Positions 53,601-60,397 of a stretch of 64,000 bases of DNA are shown here, piece after piece. Origin of the DNA: CALBZH01 sp964538515 (GTDB lineage: Bacteria; Desulfobacterota; Syntrophobacteria; Syntrophobacterales; Syntrophobacteraceae); the NCBI GenBank assembly GCA_964538515.1, contig CAZIEW010000009.1, positions 24,139 to 88,138 on the forward strand, written 5' to 3'. The stretch's first letter is position 1, and each line of letters opens with the position of its first letter. Position numbers and translations under genes: made by a program. The notes beneath the pieces were generated by a model, which had not been told where the DNA came from, made no database searches, and was given only the letters and a program-made list of their open reading frames with translations.

Positions 53601-54310
53601 TACACATCCAACACCCCGCCTCTTCGGCTGAAATCACCGTACTCTTCCACCAGCGAGACATGGTAGTAGCCCCGTTCGGTGAGCAGGACGCAAAGCCGGT
53701 CCACATCGACCTCTTCGCCCTTGACCAGGTACTCCGCGCTCTTGACGAGGACATCCGGCGGCATGAGGCACTCGATCAGGCCGAGAGCAGATGCGGCCAC
53801 GAGCCCCGGCGTGGAGCCCGTTCGAAGGCCGTAAAGGGCCTCGATACGCCGGGCGGTCGTCTCCATCTTGGCCAGAGACTGAACCTTGTGACCGGTTCGG
53901 GAGGGAAAGAACCACGTTTGACGGTCAAGCGGGGCTTGGCTCCTGGGAGCTGAGGCAAAAAACTCCACCATCTCCAGCATCTTCTCGGTCTCCCGATCAG
54001 TCGGCGCAACCAACAGAAACGGTTTGCGCACCTCTCTCAAGGCACGAGCCAGAAGATACGCCAAAGCGGAGGATTCGATCCCGCGCAGGGCAATCGATTC
54101 ATCCGCCGATTTCAAAAAAGCGAGAATCTCCGCTGCATCGCTCTTGCCTGAGCGAAACCAGCTTGACGACTCGGAACCGGTCACCGGCTGCAAAGGGGAG
54201 AGACTTTCGTCCATGGGTCCAGATTGGGAGAACCATCCATGCAGTTGAGCCAATGATAACGCCCCGGATGAGGCATTGTAGCCGCTTAAAGGTGGGAGTA
54301 TATCGAACAT
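50630..54310 (-). CDS. mfd: Transcription-repair coupling factor Mfd
   Basis: 1226 residues. Removes RNA polymerase stalled at lesions and recruits UvrA. Domain order: UvrB-like N-terminal modules, the RNA polymerase-interacting (CarD-like) segment VGDFVVHVDHGIGVYKELAH, a helicase core with Walker A GDVGYGKTEVA and DEEHRFG, motif VI QLRGRVGRS, and a C-terminal TRCF domain. A 25-35-residue extension precedes the usual start; ATG 54310 has a weak GGTG upstream and ATG 54214 is an alternative. It heads the minus-strand series mfd, SurA-like, RodZ-like, recO. Confidence 0.97.
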   Translation of the reverse strand: MFDILPPLSGYNASSGALSLAQLHGWFSQSGPMDESLSPLQPVTGSESSSWFRSGKSDAAEILAFLKSADESIALRGIESSALAYLLARALREVRKPFLLVAPTDRETEKMLEMVEFFASAPRSQAPLDRQTWFFPSRTGHKVQSLAKMETTARRIEALYGLRTGSTPGLVAASALGLIECLMPPDVLVKSAEYLVKGEEVDVDRLCVLLTERGYYHVSLVEEYGDFSRRGGVLDVYTPLYRWPVRMEFFGDELESIRLFHPGSQRSMGVLEEVLLLPGSEVIFDAGARHRAQQAVLEDVRAEILSPSAGNSWLDKFQEGHQFGSYEAVLPVFYEKTSQLRDYLDPTTIVVWYDPSQTRREMEQAFWQYRKDWEESQSMHEWRRPPEELFEDGSQCWGAMQVFKSVTVKGLLDEDVPSRAFEVGAEGNEALSQRVKQHPTRERLLEPVVEQFQTWREEGIRSHLVCHHKEQARRLVELMSGYGLDVTTSDLPLGYESHEALTVKVLVGNLDRGFLWPAERLAVVCEEEIFGRRPRRRTRKSPSGIFLSSFQDLHVGDFVVHVDHGIGVYKELAHLSVRGLESDFLLLEYQDGDRLYVPVDKLQKVQKYLGIEGRSPRVEKLGGKSWESSKRKAQEHAERIAEELLNLYATRRVSQGFQFSPPDKLFLEFEAGFSYEETPDQAKAIEDVLADMASSRPMDRLVCGDVGYGKTEVAIRAALKAVLDGKQVAMLVPTTVLAEQHYHTFVERFEGFPIEVASLSRFKTPAQQKQVLDKIKKGAVDVVVGTHRLLQKDVAFKDIGLLIVDEEHRFGVKDKERLKQFRASVDVLTLTATPIPRTLQMSLAGIRDLSTIETAPQDRHAIETMVCKYDELTIREAIYRELKRGGQVFFVHNHVQSIYQMGTILTRLVPEARVAVAHGQLQERDLEKIMLDFMHRKVDVLVCTTIIESGLDIPAANTIIVNRADRFGLAQIYQLRGRVGRSTEQAYAYLLIPDEHLITRDAQKRLRALMDFSELGAGFKIALNDLQIRGGGTILGSAQSGHIAAVGYELYLELIERTIQRMKGEPVGQDAIDPEINVPVSAFLPETFIPDADQRLLAYKRLATLSDESAIDELTSEWRDRYGTFPESVRSLILLAKIRVLFKDMGIVRLDGDEDKFALHFAPHVDVEAVLTLLEAKKCACKVEGPRKLQVEIWGRHLAQRLLRLKRTLQELNGHVSDHGREESAN

Positions 54311-54449
54311 TCACCGGGAAAGAAAGTTCACACCTGCACTGATTCGTGCTATTGGTGCCTTCATCCGGTTTCCGACACGCGGGAGACGGAGCTCACGATG
54401 AATCCACCGGCCAGTATCGGGATGCCCACACCACGACTCGGCAGAGGTC

Positions 54450-55865
54450 ATGTCCATGTCCACGGTTCAAGAAGTGCTGCGCCGTCTTCCTGGGGTTGAC
54501 ACGCTTCTAAGCGAGCCGGCTCTCCAGGAAGCCTTGCTCCGTCACCCAAGAAAACTGGTCCTCGACAGCATTCGCGATGTCCTCGCCACCAAGAGGCAAG
54601 CCCTGCTGGACAGTCCCCCGGATGCCGACGCACTCGCAATCGATCCCGATGACTTGGTAGACCGAATTCTCGTCCGGCTCGATGCGCTCAGCGAATACAC
54701 GCTCAGGCGGGTGGTGAACGCAACGGGGATCGTGATCCACACCAATCTGGGGCGCTCGCTCCTGGCGGAAGAGGCCGTCGAGCGACTTCTGCTCCTGAGC
54801 CGCAGCTACAACAACCTGGAGTATGACCTCGAACAGGGGCAGCGGGGCTCTCGGTATGTGCACGCGGAGGCGATCCTTCGGGAGCTGACCGGTGCCGAGG
54901 CGGCGCTCGTGGTCAACAACAACGCGGGGGCCGTTTTGCTGGTGCTCAATACCCTGGCCAAGGGACGTGAAGTGGTGGTTTCACGAGGACAGCTGGTCGA
55001 AATCGGGGGGGCCTTCCGCATTCCGGACGTGATGACGAGCAGCGGTGCGGTCCTTCGAGAAGTTGGGACCACCAACCGAACGCACCTGCGCGATTACGAA
55101 TCGGCCATCGGCGATCAAACCGCCTTGCTCATGAAAGTGCACACCAGCAATTACCGCATCGTGGGCTTCACGGCCGAAGTGCCTTTGGATCAACTGGTGA
55201 CTTTGGGCCGCTCCCACGGCATTCCGGTGGTGGAAGACCTGGGAAGCGGCTCCTTCGTTGATTTCTCGCAGTTCGGACTGCCTGGCGAGCCGACGGTGCA
55301 GGAAGCTCTCAAGGCCGGGGTGGATGTCGTCACGTTCAGCGGAGACAAGCTGCTCGGCGGTCCGCAGGCGGGCATCATCCTGGGTCGGCAAGACTTCATC
55401 GCGGCCTGCAAAAAGAACCCGCTGACACGAGCCCTGCGCGTGGACAAGATGACCCTTGCCGCGATCGAAGTCACGTTGCGCCTCTATCGTGACGAGCGCC
55501 AGGCGGTCGCCAGGATTCCAACCTTGCGGATGATCGCAGCCTCAATCGAGGAATTGGATCAGCAAGCACGCCATCTGGCTGAGCTCATCAATGGCGAGGA
55601 TCATGACAAGAAGCTGAGCGTCGAGGTTAAACCCGGGAATTCCCAGGTGGGGGGTGGTTCATTGCCGGCCAATGACCTGCCGTCGCGGGTCGTCGCAATT
55701 CGCTCTCAAGCGATTTCAGCGCAAAGGATCGAGGCCTTTCTGCGCAGAAACAAGCCCCCCATCATCTCTCGAATCGAGTCCGACCAGGTTCTTATGGACG
55801 TCCGGACCCTGTTGCCCGGCGATCCGCCCACCATCCAGGACGCGTTCAGACGGCTGCTCCAGTAA
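54450..55865 (+). CDS. selA: L-seryl-tRNA(Sec) selenium transferase
   Basis: PLP enzyme that turns Ser-tRNA-Sec into Sec-tRNA-Sec using selenophosphate. The 471-residue protein has YTLRRVVNATGIVIHTNLGR, VVNNNAGAVLLVL, the PLP lysine K300 in TFSGDKLLGGPQAG and the end TLLPGDPPTIQDAF. ATG 54450 and 54456 are both possible; AGAGG is better spaced for the second. It implies that the organism makes selenoproteins, as many sulfate reducers do (formate dehydrogenase, hydrogenases). selB and selD are not in the window, and manC converges 7 bases after the stop. Confidence 0.94.
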   Translation: MSMSTVQEVLRRLPGVDTLLSEPALQEALLRHPRKLVLDSIRDVLATKRQALLDSPPDADALAIDPDDLVDRILVRLDALSEYTLRRVVNATGIVIHTNLGRSLLAEEAVERLLLLSRSYNNLEYDLEQGQRGSRYVHAEAILRELTGAEAALVVNNNAGAVLLVLNTLAKGREVVVSRGQLVEIGGAFRIPDVMTSSGAVLREVGTTNRTHLRDYESAIGDQTALLMKVHTSNYRIVGFTAEVPLDQLVTLGRSHGIPVVEDLGSGSFVDFSQFGLPGEPTVQEALKAGVDVVTFSGDKLLGGPQAGIILGRQDFIAACKKNPLTRALRVDKMTLAAIEVTLRLYRDERQAVARIPTLRMIAASIEELDQQARHLAELINGEDHDKKLSVEVKPGNSQVGGGSLPANDLPSRVVAIRSQAISAQRIEAFLRRNKPPIISRIESDQVLMDVRTLLPGDPPTIQDAFRRLLQ

Positions 55866-55872
55866 GACCGGC

Positions 55873-57309
55873 CTATGGCGACACATGACGCCCGTAGAGA
55901 TCCTCGAACCGGACAATGTCGTCTTCTCCCAAATAGCTGCCCGACTGGACTTCGATCAGCTCCAGGGGAATCTTGCCGGGGTTTTCAAGCCGATGGCGGA
56001 CCCCTAGGGGAATGTAGGTCGATTCGTCCTCCTTCAGCAGGAACGTGTCATCTCCGCGCGTTACGAGCGCTGTGCCATGAACCACGATCCAGTGCTCGGC
56101 TCTGTGGTGGTGCTTTTGAAGCGAAAGCACGGCTCCCGGCTTCACCGTGATCCGCTTCACTTGAAAACGGTTGCCCTCATTGAGCCCCTCATAAGCCCCC
56201 CACGGGCGATACACCTTGCTGTGCGTCAAGGCCTCCTCCCGTTTCTGCGACTTGAGCTTCCCCACCAGAGCCTTCACTTCTTGGGCTTTGTCCCTCGGAG
56301 AGACGAAGACCGCATCGGAAGTTTCCACGATGATGTGGCTGCGCATCCCGACCGCCGCGACGAGGCGGCTTGAGGCGTTGATATAGCAGGATTCAACATC
56401 GTGGGTCAGGACATCCCCAAGGATGACATTGGCCATGTCATCCTTGCGACCGATTTCCCACAACGCTTCCCAGGAGCCGAGGTCACTCCACCCGGCATCG
56501 AGGGGGATCATCACCCCGTTGCTGGTCTTTTCCATGACGGCGTAGTCGATGGAGTCGCTGGGGCAGCGCGCAAAAGCTTCTCCATCCAACCGGTAGAAAT
56601 CCAGATCGGAAACCCCCTTCCCATAGGCCTCCCGGCACGCCTCGACCATCCCCGGTGCATGCTGCTCGAGCTCGGCGATCACTTGGGAAGCCCGAAACAT
56701 GAACATACCACTATTCCAGCAATACTCCCCGGAATCGACATACCGTTGCGCCGTTGCCAGGTCGGGCTTCTCCACGAACCTTCCAATCTGGAAGACGTCC
56801 GGCTCATGGAGCGGTGAGATTCTATCTCCCTTCTGGATGTAACCGTAGCCCGTTTCCGGCGAGTCGGGGACGATGCCGAAGGTCACGAGGTGGTCCATGG
56901 ACGCGAGCTTACCCGCCATCCCGACCGCACTTCGGAAGGCATCCAGGTTTCGAATGTGGTGGTCGGCCGGGAGCACGAGAAGCACCGAGCCCGGCTCCAT
57001 CGAAAGGGCGCTCAACGCTCCAATGGCGATAGCCGGTGCCGTGTTGCGCCCAATCGGCTCCAAAATGATCGCGGTTGGCTTCACTCCGATGATGCGGAGC
57101 TGCTCCGCCACCAGAAACCGGTGATTCTCGTTGCAGATCACGATGGGCCCCGCCACACCGTCACCGTTTGGCAGCCGAAGAACCGTATTCTGCAGCATCG
57201 TGCGCTCATCCACCAGCGACAGAAGCTGTTTCGGGTACAATTCCCTGGAAAAAGGCCAGAGCCTGGTACCCGATCCACCCGCCAAAACGATGGGAACAAT
57301 CATTGACAC
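55873..57309 (-). CDS. manC: Mannose-1-phosphate guanylyltransferase / mannose-6-phosphate isomerase
   Basis: Bifunctional type II enzyme, 478 residues, making GDP-mannose for surface polysaccharide. The N-terminal nucleotidyl domain has VLAGGSGTRLWPFSRELYPKQ and LLVLPADHHI; the C-terminal cupin isomerase domain has RPWGAYEGLNEGNRFQVKRI and LQKHHHRAEHWIVVHGTA with histidine metal ligands. It lies 23 bases after rmlA on the same strand, so GDP-mannose and dTDP-sugar synthesis are encoded together. Confidence 0.94.
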   Translation of the reverse strand: MSMIVPIVLAGGSGTRLWPFSRELYPKQLLSLVDERTMLQNTVLRLPNGDGVAGPIVICNENHRFLVAEQLRIIGVKPTAIILEPIGRNTAPAIAIGALSALSMEPGSVLLVLPADHHIRNLDAFRSAVGMAGKLASMDHLVTFGIVPDSPETGYGYIQKGDRISPLHEPDVFQIGRFVEKPDLATAQRYVDSGEYCWNSGMFMFRASQVIAELEQHAPGMVEACREAYGKGVSDLDFYRLDGEAFARCPSDSIDYAVMEKTSNGVMIPLDAGWSDLGSWEALWEIGRKDDMANVILGDVLTHDVESCYINASSRLVAAVGMRSHIIVETSDAVFVSPRDKAQEVKALVGKLKSQKREEALTHSKVYRPWGAYEGLNEGNRFQVKRITVKPGAVLSLQKHHHRAEHWIVVHGTALVTRGDDTFLLKEDESTYIPLGVRHRLENPGKIPLELIEVQSGSYLGEDDIVRFEDLYGRHVSP

Positions 57310-57332
57310 CTCCTCTCGAAGCCCGCTGCCCT

Positions 57333-58223
57333 TCAGAGGGTATCCTCTTCAATCATCTTCAGCAGATACTGCCCGTAGCTGTTCTTTTTGAGCGGCTCCG
57401 CTAGATTCCGGACCTGATTAGCGTCGATGTATTTCATGTAATAGGCGACTTCTTCGACGCAACAGACCTTCAGTCCCTGCCGTTTCTCGATGGTCTCGAT
57501 AAAACAGCTCGCCTCGATCAGCGATTCGTGCGTTCCCGTATCCAGCCAGGCGAATCCCCTGCCCAGAAGCTCAACATGAAGCTTCTCTCGCCGCAGGTAC
57601 TCACGGTTCACGTCCGTGATCTCCAGCTCGCCGCGTGCGGAAGGTTTCAGGGCGGCCGCGATATCGATCACGTCGTTGTCATAGAAATAGAGACCGGGTA
57701 CGGCATACGGCGACTTGGGCTTCGTCGGTTTTTCTTCGATGCTCAGCACCTTTCCGTCCCCGTCGAACTCAACGATTCCGTAACGCTCGGGATCCCTCAC
57801 CCAGTATCCGAAAATCACGCCACCTTCTTCCATCTGGACCGCCTTTGTGAGGACGCCCTGGAAGCCATGCCCGTAAAAGATGTTGTCTCCTAGGATGAGG
57901 CAGACGCGGTCGTCCCCGATGAACTCCTTCCCGATGATGAACGCCTGGGCAAGCCCTTCCGGCTTCGGCTGCTCGGCGAAGGAAAACCGCAGCCCCCACT
58001 GACTCCCGTCCCCGAGAAGCGTTCTGAACCGTGGCAAGTCTTCAGGCGTCGAAATGATCAGAATGTCCCGGATGCCGGCCAGCATCAAAACGGACAGGGG
58101 ATAGTAAATCATCGGTTTGTCGTAGACCGGAAGGAGCTGCTTGCTCACCACCTGGGTCAGGGGATAGAGCCGGGTCCCGGAGCCTCCGGCGAGGATGATG
58201 CCCTTCCAGCTGCCACCGATCAT
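57333..58223 (-). CDS. rmlA: Glucose-1-phosphate thymidylyltransferase
   Basis: Forms dTDP-glucose from dTTP and glucose-1-phosphate, the entry to dTDP-rhamnose and related sugars. Motifs are GIILAGGSGTRLYPLT, VSKQLLPVYDKPM, LILGDNIFYGHGF, and FAWLDTGTHESL. ATG 58223 gives 296 residues, close to the 293 of Escherichia coli RmlA, with AAAGG 5 bases upstream; ATG 58250 is an alternative with AGGA at 9 bases. The frame opens as far back as 58412, inside rmlB, which lacks support. It follows rmlB directly. Confidence 0.94.
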   Translation of the reverse strand: MIGGSWKGIILAGGSGTRLYPLTQVVSKQLLPVYDKPMIYYPLSVLMLAGIRDILIISTPEDLPRFRTLLGDGSQWGLRFSFAEQPKPEGLAQAFIIGKEFIGDDRVCLILGDNIFYGHGFQGVLTKAVQMEEGGVIFGYWVRDPERYGIVEFDGDGKVLSIEEKPTKPKSPYAVPGLYFYDNDVIDIAAALKPSARGELEITDVNREYLRREKLHVELLGRGFAWLDTGTHESLIEASCFIETIEKRQGLKVCCVEEVAYYMKYIDANQVRNLAEPLKKNSYGQYLLKMIEEDTL

Positions 58224-58318
58224 CTGAGCCTTTGGATCGATATCCATCATGGGTTGTGATCCTATGTCGTGAAGAAAGCCGCACGGCTGCCGCCGGCAGG
58301 ATGCTTGGAACCATGCCA

Positions 58319-59404
58319 TTAGACGCTCTGAAGACCGTAATGGCTCTTGATCCAGTCGCGGTATGCGCCTGTCCGCACCGATTCCACCCAAGCGGGGTTC
58401 TCGATGTACCACCGGATGGTTTTTTCCAGCCCCGTTTCGAACGTTTCACGAGGCCGCCATCCCAGCTCCCGCTCGATCTTGGAGCAGTTGATGGCATAGC
58501 GTCTGTCGTGACCCGGACGATCCTTGACAAAGGTGATCCGCGAATCATGAGGCCTGTGCGGCGACTCGGGACAACAGGCATCGAGGCTCCGGCAGATCGT
58601 CCTCACGACGTCGATGTTGGCCTTCTCGCAGCGCCCCCCGATGTTGTAGACTTCCCCGACGCGTCCCCGTTCGAGGACGCACCGCAAGGCGTCACAATGA
58701 TCCTCGACGTAAAGCCAGTCCCGGATATTCCTACCGTCCCCGTAAATCGGAAGCGACTTGCCCTCCATGGCGTTCAGGACCATGAGCGGGATCAATTTCT
58801 CCGGGAATTGTCTCGGGCCATAATTGTTGGAGCAGTTCGTCGTCAACGTGGGCAGGCCGTAAGTGTGGTGGTACGCCCTCACGAGGTGATCGCTGGCCGC
58901 CTTGGAGGCCGAATACGGACTGTTGGGCGCATAGGGCGTTTCCTCGGTGAAGGCGGGATCGTCGGGTCCCAACGATCCGTAAACCTCGTCGGTGGACACG
59001 TGCAAGACCCGGAAGGATTCCTTCGCTTCGCCAGAAAGCCCTTCCCAATACCGACGGGTCCCTTCGAGGAGATGGAACGTGGCGACCACATTGGTCTGGA
59101 TGAAATCAGCCGGGCCGGTGATTGAACGGTCCACATGGGACTCGGCGGCGAAATTGACCACCGCGGACGGACGGTAACGGCTGAAGAGCTCGCCCACCAA
59201 CGTCTCGTCCCCCATGTCGCCTTGCACGAAAACGTGGTCGGGGTCCTCCCGGAGCGACTCGAGGTTCATCAGGTTGCCCGCGTAAGTGAGGCAATCCAGG
59301 TTGATGATGCGACACCCTGCATGCCGCCGTTCAGCCAGCACAAAGTTACTTCCGATAAACCCGGCCCCACCGGTTACCAGGATTGTCTTCATTGTTGCGT
59401 CCAT
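58319..59404 (-). CDS. rmlB: dTDP-glucose 4,6-dehydratase
   Basis: Extended short-chain dehydrogenase that converts dTDP-glucose to the 4-keto-6-deoxy sugar. Visible are the NAD motif VTGGAGFIGSNFV, HVSTDEVYGSL, the catalytic YSASKAASDHL, NNYGPRQFPEKLIPL and IRDWLYVEDHC. It is 361 residues from ATG 59404; MKTILVTGG at 59392 is the family-like start, and neither has an ideal ribosome site. It is first of rmlB-rmlA-manC. rmlC and rmlD are not here, so the final sugar is not defined. Confidence 0.95.
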   Translation of the reverse strand: MDATMKTILVTGGAGFIGSNFVLAERRHAGCRIINLDCLTYAGNLMNLESLREDPDHVFVQGDMGDETLVGELFSRYRPSAVVNFAAESHVDRSITGPADFIQTNVVATFHLLEGTRRYWEGLSGEAKESFRVLHVSTDEVYGSLGPDDPAFTEETPYAPNSPYSASKAASDHLVRAYHHTYGLPTLTTNCSNNYGPRQFPEKLIPLMVLNAMEGKSLPIYGDGRNIRDWLYVEDHCDALRCVLERGRVGEVYNIGGRCEKANIDVVRTICRSLDACCPESPHRPHDSRITFVKDRPGHDRRYAINCSKIERELGWRPRETFETGLEKTIRWYIENPAWVESVRTGAYRDWIKSHYGLQSV

Positions 59405-59498
59405 GCTCCATGAGGTTTAGGGGTGAGAGAAGCAAAACACATGCCCCTCTCATGAGCCGGCGTCCGAGCACACAGAGGCATCCTCCCGTCATGGGGAG

Positions 59499-60281
59499 TC
59501 AGCGGTCCTTCCATTTGGGCGGACGCTTTCCCAGAAAGGCACTCATTCCTTCCCGGGCATCCTCGGCGAGGCAGTTCATGGCGATCACATCCTTGGCATG
59601 GGCATATGCCGAAACCTCGGGGAGGTCGACCTGCTCGTAAAAAGCGCGCTTGCCCAGGGCCAGGGTGAAGGTGCTGAACTGGGCCATTTCCTGAGCCCAT
59701 TTCTTCGTTTCTTCAAGCAGCTGATCTGCAGGCACCACCCGATTGACCAGTCCGAAACGCTCAGCCTCGGCTGCGGACACAAAGCGCCCCGTCAGCAGCA
59801 TCTCCATGGCGCGCCTTCGCCCGATGACCCGCACCAGGGGAACCATGGGCGTCGTGCAGAAGAGCCCGATCTTGACTCCCGGTGTCGCGAAACGAGCGCC
59901 CTCTTCAGCAATGGCCAGATCGCACGCGGCGACCATCTGGCAGCCGGCTGCCGTGGCGATCCCCTGCACCATCGCAATCACCGGCTGAGGCAGCTGATGC
60001 AGTCGGAGCATCATCTGATTGCAGGTGGTGAAGATTTCTCGAAGCGCATGGAGATCGCCATCGCGGCCAACCATCTCTCCGATATCGTGCCCCGCACTGA
60101 AAACGGGGCCGTTCCCTCGGATGACCAACACCCGAATGTCTCGATCCGTGGCGATCTCGTCGAGCTTGCCGATCACCTCTCGCATGAGGTCCAAAGACAA
60201 GGCGTTCCGCTTCTCCGGTCGATTGAGCACCAGCCACCCGATGGGTCCATCTCTTTCGATCATGACGGCTTCCATGTCCAT
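59499..60281 (-). CDS. Crotonase-family protein lacking both catalytic glutamates (ECHDC3-like)
   Basis: 260 residues of enoyl-CoA hydratase fold: LNRPEKRNALSLDL, the CoA pocket FSAGHDIGEM and AAGCQMVAACDLAIA. At the two positions that are glutamate in active hydratases there are Q115 (GCQM) and G135 (FATPGVKIGL), so simple enoyl-CoA hydration is unlikely. The sequence resembles the ECHDC3 branch, whose activity is not established. This contrasts with the 10908 paralogue, which keeps both residues. It is upstream of rmlB on the same strand (94 bases) but has no evident link to sugar metabolism. Confidence 0.82.
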   Translation of the reverse strand: MDMEAVMIERDGPIGWLVLNRPEKRNALSLDLMREVIGKLDEIATDRDIRVLVIRGNGPVFSAGHDIGEMVGRDGDLHALREIFTTCNQMMLRLHQLPQPVIAMVQGIATAAGCQMVAACDLAIAEEGARFATPGVKIGLFCTTPMVPLVRVIGRRRAMEMLLTGRFVSAAEAERFGLVNRVVPADQLLEETKKWAQEMAQFSTFTLALGKRAFYEQVDLPEVSAYAHAKDVIAMNCLAEDAREGMSAFLGKRPPKWKDR

Positions 60282-60397
60282 CCTTCCGCGTCTGCAATCG
60301 TGAATTCGTTAAACCTATACCGCCCCGCACTCTCATTCTATCCGGAGCGATCTCGCACCACCCGCATCTCGTTTCACTATATCTCCCGGTCGACGTG

